Assembly (NCBI GenBank): GCA_023627715.1
Contig: JAMAHW010000166.1
Location: forward strand, 1-32,210
Source: Periconia sp. R9002
Taxonomy: Eukaryota; Ascomycota; Dothideomycetes; Pleosporales; Periconiaceae
Direction of reading: 5' to 3'
Length of the DNA stretch: 32,210 nt
Made by a program: the position numbers and the translations under genes. Below, in pieces: positions 1 through 9,829 of the stretch. Below the pieces are notes generated by a model, which ran no database searches, was not told the DNA's origin, and worked only from the letters and a program-made list of their open reading frames with translations. Every line of letters starts with the position of its first letter. Position 1 is the stretch's first letter.

Positions 1-322
1 TTTCGCACATCGCTCAACTTCCACCCCACGATATCCGCAGTCTTGCGTAATGTGCGCTTTTTCCAGAAAGCTTTAGGCTCTTGAAGCCACAGCCAGCGCA
101 GGACTCTTTAATCTCCACGGAAGACGGTTGCAGCAAATGCCATGGAAATACAAGAGAACAGGACATTGAATACGTCACAACAGTACCGAGGCTGACCCGA
201 GCTGTGTCAAGTCAATCATCCCACCGTTCTGGGTTGCTGCCTGGAAATCAGAGAGGCTAATGCAGGCACATCATGTTGTAACCGAGGGGCGCACCATGCT
301 TGCGGAGTTGCTTACCACATCG

Positions 323-370
323 TAGCCGAATGGCTCACTGTACTATAGCCGAATGGCTCGCTATGCTAGA
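323..370. repeat. two units of a degenerate 23-bp tandem repeat
   Basis: Two adjacent units share the core aatggctc(a/g)ct, followed by (g/a)t(a/g)cta. The same core recurs at 1094-1188 and 1230-1292, so this is a scattered outlier of that repeat. Confidence 0.5.
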
Positions 371-697
371 TAAACTACGTCATCATCCCAAAACACTCCT
401 CTCCTTGTCTGTCATTAGCAGCTTAGCAACTTTGCAATGGCGGCAAGCGCGAAGAGTGTGTAGTCTTCGGCTTTCCCATAAAGAACATCCAAACTGCCAT
501 ATCGAGACGGTAAGCTGCTACTTTCCAAAGTCCGTGTGCAAAACGTCTAATAACCAATGGAATCGAGAAAAGATAGAAGCGCTGAAAAAGAAGCCGAAAA
601 TGGCTATGTTCGGTGAGTAGCACGTCCATAGAAATTCAAATCGTGACCCGCTTTTTCGGGTAACATCAGCGGAAGAGTTTTGTTTCGGTTGGCTTTA

Positions 698-741
698 GTG
701 CGGCGCTACGCTCGCAAAGGCGAGATTCTCGCTTGCCGCAC
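698..741. other. imperfect hairpin
   Basis: GTGCGGC at 698-704 pairs with GCCGCAC at 735-741. Inside, a GCGAG block at 720-724 can pair either with CTCGC at 711-715 or with CTCGC at 728-732, so two internal stems compete. No gene context gives it a role. Confidence 0.35.
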
Positions 742-1093
742 ATTTTCCGCTAGAGGTAAGCTGCTGAAGATGTAATAGGTTTTCTCTAGGGGATGATTGA
801 CTCGGCCAAAGAATAAGCCCTTCGGTTGTAGCAAGGTGTGTCACTTCACAGCAGAAATGCCGTTCACTTGGCTGGATGGCGGCACGTAGCTCGGAGGCGC
901 CATCTGGTCGTGGTTTATGGCCGTCTTATGCAGGATCGATTGCTAATCACTACAGCCAGATCTCAGCGAATCACCGAATAAATCGTCCTGTCATATCCGC
1001 CAGAAACGTTGTACGATGATCCGTTAGGTTCGATTACTGAATTCGGACTGGATGACTTGCTGTGCTGTGATTCTACTACTCACAATGCTACAT

Positions 1094-1188
1094 CCAAGTG
1101 ACGCACCTTGCTCAACCGAGTGACTCACCATACGACAATCAAATGGCCCACCATACTACAATCAAGTGGCTCACCTTGCTTTGAACCA
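1094..1188. repeat. degenerate ~23-bp tandem repeat array
   Basis: About four units of 22-24 bp follow one another: ccaagtgacgcaccttgctc, ccgagtgactcaccatacga, caaatggcccaccatactac and caagtggctcaccttgcttt. The rough consensus is CRARTGGCTCACCATACTAY. Units differ by 3-6 bases, so the array is old. It is not coding in any frame I could follow. Confidence 0.6.
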
Positions 1189-1229
1189 TAGGAGACTATG
1201 ATTCAACCAAGCGTCCTTCTTAGTTGTCC

Positions 1230-1292
1230 TCAAGTGACTCACCATACTATAGCAAAGTAGCTCGCTATCCTGAAGACGAGCGACTTACTATA
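1230..1292. repeat. further units of the ~23-bp repeat
   Basis: Three units (caagtgactcaccatactat, caaagtagctcgctatcctg, gacgagcgacttactatatt) continue the family seen at 1094-1188 after a gap of about 40 bp. Divergence increases along the array. Confidence 0.5.
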
Positions 1293-1509
1293 TTCTCAGC
1301 AGCCCCCTCGCAATAAAATGAACATGTGATCATTCGTCCTCTAGTAGTCACTATAATATTCGACGCGCTCAACAGACGGGTACTTCTCCCAATAGCGTAG
1401 TTTTTCCCTTCTCTGCTGTCTGCCGTTCATAACAGCTCATCATTCCCGGAGACTACCAGCGAGATTCGATGCATACACATCTTTCTATCATCGTTCTCCC
1501 CTTCGAAGC

Positions 1510-1959
1510 ATGACCCACTTCCAGCGTTTCACTGCCGATGCCGAAGACCCATTCATCGCCTCCTATCCGACCATGGATCTACTCGCTACCAATGACTTTG
1601 GGTTGCAAAGCTTACCATTCTCCTCCGACGGCGCCTAAGCAAAAGGTAGCGCGAAGCCCTATCCACAAGGTACCCAGGCCCTGCGCCGTCAGCAGTGTGT
1701 GTACACCGACTAACCCAACCAGCAGAGATCCAAAAAAAAGGAAACGGACGCCGGAAACCGTGCCCCAGGGAACTGCACCAGGGATCGGACAGCCAGCTTG
1801 CTCCAGGAACTGATTACCCAGATGGCCCAGAATCGACAGGAGGACAACAAAAGATGGCAGAAGATGTGTCAGATACTGCAATACCTGAAAGGCCAATCCG
1901 AACCATCGTCAGCGGAGCTATTGCAAGTATCTATGACGGTCCATATGAACGAAATGTAA
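1510..1959 (+). pseudogene. unrecognised gene fragment broken by two TAA codons
   Basis: From the ATG at 1510 a single frame reads as plausible protein to the TAA at 1957, interrupted only by TAA at 1636 and 1711. The N-terminus is acidic and hydrophobic (MTHFQRFTADAEDPF…). A Gln- and Lys-rich stretch follows, then an amphipathic helix (LLQELITQMAQNRQ…) of the coiled-coil kind. Both internal stops are what CAA would become by C->T change at CpA, the RIP signature. The terminal ATGTAAGCC also contains a GTAAGC splice-donor-like sequence, so the gene may once have had a further exon. I do not recognise the family. Confidence 0.45.
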
Positions 1960-2734
1960 GCCTTCAAGCCTTCACCCATTGCTGGCTGCTCCGACCCCAT
2001 ACAGCCGCCACTAGCTAAGGAACCCTACTTGCCGATGTGCATATGAATGGGCTCGTGGGTACAGCAGTTTGAATCAAGGGTACAGTACGACTGGAATTCG
2101 ATCTGCCGTGCTCACCGCCGCGAGGGAGGGGATGGCGATGGTTGCCAGGAAGGGTGCCGAACCCACCAACGTAGCGCGTCAGCCTTTTTTTTGTTTCCGC
2201 CACCAGCTCCTCCTCACTCGGTGTCAAAGCGTCGGATCATTGCGATACAGTAGTGCTCAGGTTCGGCTTCCGCCTCTGTCGCTTTCATAATTCTTCGTTT
2301 CATTATACGCGAGACTCTTTCAGTCTAAGCGTCGGCCGGGATATAATACGTTGTAGTTCTCCATTTGTTACATTGATTATAGTTTTAAGCTATGCCATCG
2401 CTTGTACTTTCTCGCTACTAAGCTGTAATGGCTTTACAACCCTGTCTTAGGACTATAGCTAAGAGTGATTCACATTTTGGGGTAATGGCTGAGTAGACTC
2501 ATTACAAACGAATATGATCTAAGAATTTTACAGACGTTTGGTATTGATAACGGTTGAACGAAACGCCAACACTAGGCCCGTCTTGCTCGTCTCAGTCTCT
2601 GGCCCTGATTTGGGCGCGTGGAGAAACCAGCATACATAGCCTACTGCGCCTTTGCAAGGGATACGTCACTAGGGGTACAATAGCCACGTACGACCCTACA
2701 ATTTGACTTGTTAGCCAACCACTGTTCTACACAG
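1960..2734. other. no supported gene
   Basis: Several short open frames are present, but none has protein-like composition over more than about 60 codons and none shows a recognisable motif. Its last part may hold an upstream exon or intron of the gene that follows, because a pyrimidine-rich acceptor (ttctacacag) ends at 2734. Confidence 0.4.
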
Positions 2735-3331
2735 CCTACACTGTAGATGAATTTCTAGATGAATTTCTACAAGGATTTCTTCCATTGCCCCCGAGAGCTG
2801 AAATAGAACAAGAGCATTGGGAAAAGTGGGTAAAAATAGCCTATAAGGTTGTTCAAATAGCAGTCATGATTCAGAAAGACGGCAAAATGTGTCTTCATCT
2901 CTACAGGGTAATGCATTGCTCTCCCATAACACGGCTAGCTGTCAGCCTAAGTCAAAAGCTGTTGCGCCAAAACTGGGCTAGCTTCTCAGACTTTCTCTCC
3001 AAGGAACGGCCAGACGTTGAGAGACTGGCAAATTATCTCTTGCGAGTATCGCTTTCAGACAAAACGCTAGCTAGCGAAGAACCCATGTCGTTAGTTGATG
3101 TTGCACTGCCTCTTGCTCTTCGTATACGCAGCTTATGTCTGGTATGTATTGCTTCCTTGTAGAGTAACTAGTATCTAGCGTTGACATTCCTTTCAGCCGA
3201 ATAAACCTTGTACACAGGAGATGCAGAGTTTAATCACGCGAATGTGGGGGCTTGTAGATGCCACGAAGGAGTCTGTTGTTCATCGCCATTGGAGAAGAAT
3301 GTATCACAAAGTTGTCGAGAGCATGGACTAG
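2735..3331 (+). CDS. two-exon gene of unknown function (5' end uncertain)
   Basis: Exon 2735-3141 joins in phase to exon 3197-3331 across a 55-nt intron with GTATGT donor, a GTTGAC branch-like sequence and a TTTCAG acceptor. The join carries the frame 45 codons on to a TAG at 3329. The readable product is about 198 residues from 2735, or about 136 residues from the first in-frame ATG at 2866. It is helical and hydrophilic, with a Leu-rich middle and a basic end (…HRHWRRMYHKVVESMD). No signal peptide or membrane span is seen. The frame stays open upstream of the ATG to a possible acceptor at 2734, so another 5' exon is likely. I do not recognise a domain. The clean splice junction is the main evidence that this is or was a real gene; it could be the 3' end of a longer, decayed one. 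Confidence 0.55.
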
Positions 3332-4189
3332 GCCCGAAAGAAGGATATACTGCAGGACATTTCAGTATAGGTTATGACTAATTAACTGAATAAGTAGTTA
3401 CAACAGTTAGTCAACTACCATACCTCAATCGTGCCTAATCTCTTTGAACTTTGTGCACAGCCTTCTTGCATAAGTGCTGGGAAGAGACTCCTGACACTAA
3501 TACAGCTTGGCATATGTACTCTCAGGCTGTCAATTCGCTGCATGTTCCGAAAAGCGCTAGTTACCATCATGTTACGAGGCGGGCTGTGCATATCCAGTCG
3601 TCAGCGTTTACTGTTTAGCAGATATGAAGAGGAATATACTGGTCGCCTAGTATATCGCTCTTATCCTGATCTGAGAGTCGAGCCTATGCCATCCTTCGGG
3701 ATTTACCCTCTCTCGGACCCTACAAATGCTCAAGCCCAAACCAGGCATCCATATTAGTGCAAACCTAATCATGGCCCTCTGTACGGCATTCAGCCTTGCG
3801 ATGCTGTGCGAGGATATGGACACGTCATCCGCATAAGTTCCGCGGACCGAAGGTGGTGCAGAACTGGGACGCTATTGAAAAAGTCGTTATGCAGTACTCT
3901 CAAAATCGCTTAGCTAGATACAGCCGGCCTAAGACTGAGACAACAAAGCGGCAATGTTCAGCTTATAGTGCCTTGCGTTCTGCCTTGGTCCCTACTCAGT
4001 TAGAGAATGCGGAAGTTCTTTGGATATATATGTCCATCCGTTGCCCTCTGGCTCCTCTAATTTCTTCATTCTTTTCGCAGGGACGCTTCATATCAAACCC
4101 AAGTTCTGCAGCACCAATCTCGTACACAACATCTATACCAAATTCACATCCCACTCCAGATCTATATCGACCTCGCCTTCGAGACTGCA
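3332..4189. other. upstream region of the lipid-anchored protein gene
   Basis: Only weak open frames lie here (for example 3431-3757 and 3796-4224 on the plus strand), with no ATG-led protein-like reading and no recognisable motif. Around 4045-4080 a T- and C-rich stretch ends in tcttttcgcag, which resembles an intron acceptor in the 5' untranslated region of the gene at 4190. Confidence 0.4.
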
Positions 4190-5467
4190 ATGGGTTGCTG
4201 CTCCTCCAAATCCCAAGGCGGTGATGCTCAAAAGAGCTCCCCCATATCTGGCCAAATCTTCCCTTCCTCCACGACCAGCCCTGAAACAAGGAAAAATCAT
4301 CGCGATAGTAATCGAATCGACACAGCTAAGACCAGCTATATACCGTCCAAGATAAAACCTCCGGCCTATTTGATCGAACACAATATGTCTTGCCAGGTTT
4401 TGAGGCAATGGGAGCTTGACGGGGAGAAATCACGCGCCTTCAAATATACAGTCTACGTCAACAATAACAATCTCTTGAGCAAGCAACAACAAATAGCACA
4501 GGACTTGATCCTAGAAAGCATACAACTGTATGCGGAAATCCATCGGCTGACCGTCTGGGTCAAGTGCTTGGACTATCTCTCGGAGGAAGAATCTGATGCT
4601 GGTGCTGAGAGAGAAAAACAGTTTTGTAAGGATATGCTGGCTACAGACTCAAAATCAGAATTGATCCGGATGTGGGATGACCGCACCCCCGACGTTCTTG
4701 CCCTTCCTACCGCCGGGGTAGACGAGCACTCCCGGCAACGAAGGAAGACGCTTAAATCAAGTGAACAAGAGATTCACGATGTGGTTGAGAAGATTCGAAA
4801 CAGCAAAGGATTAGACGATGCGGACGCTAAGAGTCTAATCGAGCCGGAGCTTGTTGCAGCCTTGTCTAGGTTTAACCGAGGATGGAAACTCGACAAATTT
4901 TTAGCAAACAAGACGCAGATCTTTGGAAAAGCGCCGGATATCGAGGCGGAAGGTATCTCCAAACTTCAGGCCCAATTCTTTCTCCAAGCTCGAGCCGCCT
5001 ATACTAGTCTAGATGCCCCCGAAGGATCCGTGCCGACTGTTGCAGTTCACGTTCTCCCAGACGAAATACCTAGCAGTATTTTCAACAATATTCAGAAGTA
5101 CATGGCTGCAACGTGCATTCCCCTAGCCAAGCTGGTTGAAGAGGATGGGAAAACCGTTCGACAGGATCGTTATACGATTATGCTTGTGTCACTCGGCACA
5201 GCCAGGGGGAAAAATGGCTATCAATGGCAAAAACTTGACGATGATAAGAGAGGAGGGATGGATATCATCGATCATATGCATTTAGACATTGATCGATTCT
5301 TAGATCGCGGCCCTGGGTCTTTCTTCGGTCTCAAACTGATGCTTGGGTCAGTCGATCCAGATATCGACAGATCTTCGAAGAGGAAGGATGGGAACCTTGC
5401 GCTTTATGGCGAAAAGTGTACCAATTTAACGAAGGAGGAGATGGAACAATGTCCATGTCAAATGTAG
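4190..5467 (+). CDS. hypothetical protein with N-terminal MGCCSSK lipidation motif
   Basis: This single-exon frame of 425 residues is intact from the ATG at 4190 to the TAG ending at 5467. The N-terminus, MGCCSSKSQGG, has Gly2 for N-myristoylation and Cys3/Cys4 for palmitoylation, with Ser6 and Lys7 suiting N-myristoyltransferase; membrane anchoring is therefore inferred. Residues 10-60 are Ser/Pro/Lys-rich and probably disordered. After that the protein is mixed helix and strand, soluble, with no transmembrane segment. A charged helical stretch lies around residues 130-240, and a more strand-rich part (TVAVHVLPDEIP…, RYTIMLVSLGTAR…) around 280-345. It ends in a Cys pair (…EQCPCQM) that is not a CaaX box. 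I do not recognise a domain family. Its length, regular codon use and lack of defects make it one of the safest genes in the window, but its function is unknown. Confidence 0.85.
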   Translation: MGCCSSKSQGGDAQKSSPISGQIFPSSTTSPETRKNHRDSNRIDTAKTSYIPSKIKPPAYLIEHNMSCQVLRQWELDGEKSRAFKYTVYVNNNNLLSKQQQIAQDLILESIQLYAEIHRLTVWVKCLDYLSEEESDAGAEREKQFCKDMLATDSKSELIRMWDDRTPDVLALPTAGVDEHSRQRRKTLKSSEQEIHDVVEKIRNSKGLDDADAKSLIEPELVAALSRFNRGWKLDKFLANKTQIFGKAPDIEAEGISKLQAQFFLQARAAYTSLDAPEGSVPTVAVHVLPDEIPSSIFNNIQKYMAATCIPLAKLVEEDGKTVRQDRYTIMLVSLGTARGKNGYQWQKLDDDKRGGMDIIDHMHLDIDRFLDRGPGSFFGLKLMLGSVDPDIDRSSKRKDGNLALYGEKCTNLTKEEMEQCPCQM

Positions 5468-8427
5468 CCAATGAGCGCTTAGATTACAGGTTGGATCTAG
5501 TCTGCCCAAAAAGAGTCCAAAGAGCAGAAATCTCAAAGAGTAGACGAGCAACTACTAAATGCAATAGAATAGAAGATGTGAATTGAATGTTTTACAGTTT
5601 CTTGGAAAGGTTTATTTAGAGCTTTTAGCGTCCTTGACATCCTCGCCCTAGCCAATCTGCCTTAATCTGGCGCCGTGATGGAGTTATGAGCGTATATGCT
5701 AGTTCATGTGTAGCTCCTACCTAGCTCCCTGGCCGCCATGTTTAGTTCGGAACGACGTCCGTGTTTCATGGGGTGATGGACCGATAACTATGTTTTGTAC
5801 TTCAAGAAACGTACGCGTTCGACCAAATCAACGTAAATATATTGGAACTGCGTGGTTGTCCTCTCAGCCTCCTTCAATATCAATCTCTTATTGATCCTTT
5901 CACGTCAAGAACATGAAGAAGATATAGTTTCAAGTGCAACCGTCATCTCTCCCATGCAGAAACGGATTCTTCTTCTCTGCCAAACCTTTTAAGCCACTTT
6001 TCTATTTCGTGATAGATGCTCCATATTTCATCATCCAAGGATTGAATGTCCAACTAGGCACTCTGTTCTACGTCGCGTACTGTGTTCGCAGCGATCTCAT
6101 CAAGAGAGCCTGTCCAATCTTCTCAGAGCCTTTCAAAGGTCCTCATTGCATTTCTGTATACCCCTGTCCACGGTCTTTAGTGAACAGATAAGGTCTAATT
6201 ACTCATAACGGACCTGGGGAAATGCTCTTGCGGTATGGTCTGCGGCAGCGCCATGTAATTAGCTTTCCTCCAGCTGGGACTCAAAATTTGTTAAGAGTAG
6301 GTGACTAAAGTGGTTAGATAGTTTTCGAGGATTCGGGAAAGCTAAGTAGCCGGCATATCGGGGCCTACCGCATGATACTCTCCTGTGGCAGTGACCGCGA
6401 CATAGTGCTAAAATGACAACCTGGCAGCATAAATCGGTTCAGGGCAAAGTCTAGGGAGACGAAGTTCCAGTGTAAATGTCTCTCTTGGAGCGACGCATGA
6501 GCATGTTGATTCAGCCCAATGTTTGGTCCACGTTCCAAGCGCGAGATTTGTATCTACCAGCAGCGAGAACCATTCACGATTCTCAAGTAGATGGCACTAC
6601 GAAGACACATCACGATGGCAGGAGCGCAGTAAGTATGGTAATATACTGACATGCTGGTCTACTCCTACATCCAACACGCATAAAAACTGAGACGCAAGGG
6701 TTGGAGATGAATCAGAATAGGTGGGATCTACTTCGCCGCTGGCACCGCCAATTTCAACTAGAGTGGATCAAGCGGGCCTCCCGAATCGCTAGAGCGGAAT
6801 GCTGTTTCCACGGATGTTCCTGATGTTGACGTTCGTTTCGTTGTAGAACGTTGAAGACGAAAATCAGAAACCGTTTTTGCGTGAATGGCACACCTTGCAG
6901 TTTCTCTCTTGCACCTGAAGTAGTTCACAGACATACTGGGGTATCACTGAAGTCCCCGTCTTCTGGACCAGCTCAATAAGCAGATCTTCTCGCCCAATAA
7001 AAGTGAAAGATAGTGTGCGTCGTAACCTCGACATCAATCATTGACTCAGTATCAAGTTTACTCTGCTTTGCCGCTCTAAGGGTCCCTCTGATTCTTAATC
7101 CCCAGTAGTTCATATACCCATCAATATATCTCTTACAGTTTCCAATCGTCTGAGGATCGGATTCGTTTGACCCTTTTGAACTCTCTTCCTCAGCGCAGTG
7201 TACCATATCAAGCTTGAATTTGACTTGCAAAATTCTATGATCCATAACATTACGATCAGCTGCGGCCACAGATTCCTTCAAGGAATCAAATACAGAATGC
7301 AGCTTGCGGCTTTTGGCCCCAACATACGTTAGCGGCTTTGTTTTTCAAATAGATGCGTAGCAGCTCACTTCTCTGGCAGTACCTTCTCCTGGGTCAAGAC
7401 TTTCCCCTTATAAGTCCTTCTCTGTAGACCGCCGTCGCTTCGTTCCACAAGATTCCTCTGCGACATTCCGGGGCGACAAAGCCGCACTGCCGTTTAAGGG
7501 TTTTGAGTTGGATATCGGCGATGCTTAAGTCAGAATTGCTAGTCTATACTATTTGGCAAGCACTGCTCACCTTATCTTCAACACATTTTGTCGTGTGCCG
7601 ATTCATAGACAGATCGTCAATGGTCAAACTGTTCGAGGCTTGCGACAAGCTCATTGCGAGAGGTTTCATAGGTTGGCATAGATAAAATGAGGAGGTAAGT
7701 TGGATGCTCTCGTTGCGCCAAGCCAGCCTCTTATATCTGTTTTTTTGCTACTCAGCCACCACGCAAGCTCGAGGCACACTTCTACTTTCGGCAGGTAAAG
7801 CCTATATCACGCGTCACTCATCCTCTGTTACGCACTCACATGCCACTCGGACATGCCCATGACGTTAAGGGGGGTGGGTGATGGCACGGCTGGCGCAAAA
7901 AGAAAAAGGCTCATCTTATAGGTGTCTGCAGTGCCTACGATGCTCCACTAACCCGTTATTCCTTGTCCTTTTTGTACCAAAGCAAGGCAGACTTATGCAG
8001 GGCCGGCGGTTTTTCATACCTCCTTCATGTCAGCTACGCCTCAAAGTCTAACAAGCGATGGTCAATGCAGTGTCCGCACAAGGGTTCGTATCAGTAGGTG
8101 CTTTGAAGGGCACTATCGTCACCTACGAGGAGTCGTGACTAGGCCAGCTTCTCCCGGACATTGCACCACATCAGGTACGTGTCAGCATCAATTTCAAAGC
8201 AAGGTTCTCGTGAACGAAGGCGAGCACCTGCATGCAATCTATTCCCGCCTAAGGTAAGCTGGGATGCAACTTGATCTAGGCGTATTGAATGATCAGCATG
8301 AATCACCCATCAGTAACTCCCTCTGGAACACCAATAGTGGTCTAGCAAGCTTGCTATCGAAGGAATCGAATAAAGAAGAGCCAGCCACCGTCGGCCAGAT
8401 ATCGCTCCACAGCTCATTCTCTTCAAA
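5468..8427. other. long gene-poor stretch
   Basis: No convincing gene is visible in nearly 3 kb. Open frames at 5706-5894, 5934-6191, 7503-7685 and 8027-8257 are short, have no motif and are flanked by stops on all frames. One somewhat protein-like minus-strand frame at 6973-7281 is listed separately. Confidence 0.45.
6973..7281 (-). CDS. possible 102-residue hypothetical protein
   Basis: The frame is hydrophilic with ordinary composition. It opens with a helical stretch (ESVAAADRNVMDHRILQV) and ends in aromatic residues. It stays open a little upstream of the first Met, so it could be the last exon of a longer minus-strand gene. No splice partner, motif or family was recognised. It may be noise. 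Confidence 0.2.
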   Translation of the reverse strand: MKESVAAADRNVMDHRILQVKFKLDMVHCAEEESSKGSNESDPQTIGNCKRYIDGYMNYWGLRIRGTLRAAKQSKLDTESMIDVEVTTHTIFHFYWARRSAY

Positions 8428-9352
8428 ATGAACCGCGATCCTGTTATCGGATACATCATCTGCCTTTCCTGTGGAGTAATGCCGGGTCTTTGGCTTCTTC
8501 TTCAAGAGACTCGAGCGCAGAGCCTCTGGAAGTTGGCTATTGCTGTCTTTGCCAGTTTTTTTTTTTTTGCGATTGCCTTAACTATATTCGCAATAGTCAC
8601 ACTCGCTATGACATTCAGCCCTTCTATTCAGTTGGACTGGGTGGATCTAGCAGTTGCATGTGCTCTCCAATCTATCGTCTACACAATTGTGAGCCGATCT
8701 ACCAATACATTATCGCTTGCTAATGCAGACAGCTTGCCCGCTTTCTTCGAGCTCTGCGCTTTTTTACTTAGACTACGCTGCTGCCACACGTTGCTATCCT
8801 TGTAGTGGATACAGTAGGCGTTTTCTTCTACCACTACAAGTAAGCCTTTTAATATTTTTTTATCAAGTATACTGACGTATAACAGACTTAACACCGGATT
8901 TATATATCTATTCCTTCTTTTCGTCCTTACTATCAGCCCAATACTATCTACCTATCTTTCCTATTCGCGATTCCGACGACACAAGAATTCGGGAGCCCAT
9001 CCCTTGAACCAACAATATCTAAACTTCTTAAGAGTCATTTCTGCTACAAATACTCTTGCAGCGCTATGCGAGTTGTGCGGAGGGTTGTTCCTTTATCTAC
9101 AGCCTACCACGCTAAACAATCACCTTCACAATAGGATCTTTCTCGTATGCCTCCCCTCTTCGTATTACACAAGCTAACAAGAGTCAAACATGCATATCTA
9201 CTCAGCTAGTATGCACTCTCAGATTTTGGTACGACATTATAACACGCCGAATTGTCCATCCAATCCAAGCCTTTCAGGCTACTCGGCGCTCTGATACAGG
9301 CAACACGGAGTCCATCGGGTTACTAGAGCGTGGAGGCCATCTGGAAATGTAG
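8428..9352 (+). CDS. four-exon multi-pass membrane protein
   Basis: Exons 8428-8688, 8772-8839, 8886-9144 and 9206-9352 join in frame to give 244 residues ending …GLLERGGHLEM. The introns are 83, 46 and 61 nt, with donors GTGAGC, GTAAGC and GTATGC, branch-like GCTAAT, ACTGAC and GCTAAC, and acceptors CTTAG, ACAG and TCAG; all three phases fit. About seven hydrophobic segments can be seen, near residues 7-26, 36-62, 72-87, 90-105, 114-134, 162-180 and 189-207, followed by a basic cytosolic-type tail. This pattern suits a fungal seven-helix integral membrane protein of unknown function. An upstream exon 8298-8336 joined at 8413 would add an N-terminus (MNHPSVTPSGTPI…) in phase and cannot be excluded. 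A run of 13 T in exon 1 (8557-8569) is a spot where an indel would break the frame. Confidence 0.7.
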
Positions 9353-9569
9353 AAGAGAGATCTGTTCCCAAATTAAGTATATGCTCTGGCCTGTCGTGAA
9401 CATTACTCTAAGACTCTGTCCGGCGTACGTCCTGCTCCTCAATCTTGCTGGTGATTCCACATAGACCGCGCCATGGGGACTAGAGACGCTGCGCTGTTTC
9501 AAGAGAGCAAACCAAAAACGGACACGTACTAAGCGCCCTTCTCCTCATCATGCACCCAAACTATTCTAG

Positions 9570-9788
9570 CTGGAGAAGAAGCTCAGGACCGAGCATTTGG
9601 CTACATCAACGAGCATGTTCTCTTTGGCAATAGCACTTTATTCACAGGGAAAGTACGAGGAAGCAAATAAGCTCAACTGGCAAGCAGCAGAAACGAGACC
9701 AGAGACGTTAACCACTATGACTGCCCCTCCTGGTTTGATCTACTGCGACCTGGTCCACATACCTCTGCAGACGAATTTGCTGCCGTAA
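9570..9788 (+). pseudogene. TPR-repeat remnant (NLR/kinesin-light-chain type)
   Basis: One frame reads LEKKLRTEHLATSTSMFSLA followed by IALYSQGKYEEANKLNWQAA, which matches the usual TPR consensus of fungal NLR proteins (…EHPDTLTSMSNLA…L…QGKYEEAE…). Only about one and a half repeats survive, and a stop lies directly upstream. It is therefore a relic of a larger gene, probably the repeat end of a NACHT/NB-ARC-TPR protein. No nucleotide-binding domain is found nearby. Confidence 0.5.
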
Positions 9789-9829
9789 GCCAATTCTTCG
9801 AAGTCTGTTTCTGCTTTTGAGTCGCTTGT

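Larger units (their letters stand above)
1..1509. other. gene-poor stretch
   Basis: I see no open frame here that reads like protein. It contains parts of a degenerate ~23-bp repeat (listed separately) and a short hairpin at 698-741. The minus strand at about 1-75 reads as a short open stretch (… FWKKRTLRKTADIV …) that could be the edge of an exon continuing left of the window; this cannot be tested here. Confidence 0.5.

Noticed and set aside
4996..5467. C-terminal CPCQM as a CaaX prenylation box
   Set aside because: The cysteine is not at the fourth position from the end with suitable aliphatic residues; only the N-terminal lipidation motif is credible.
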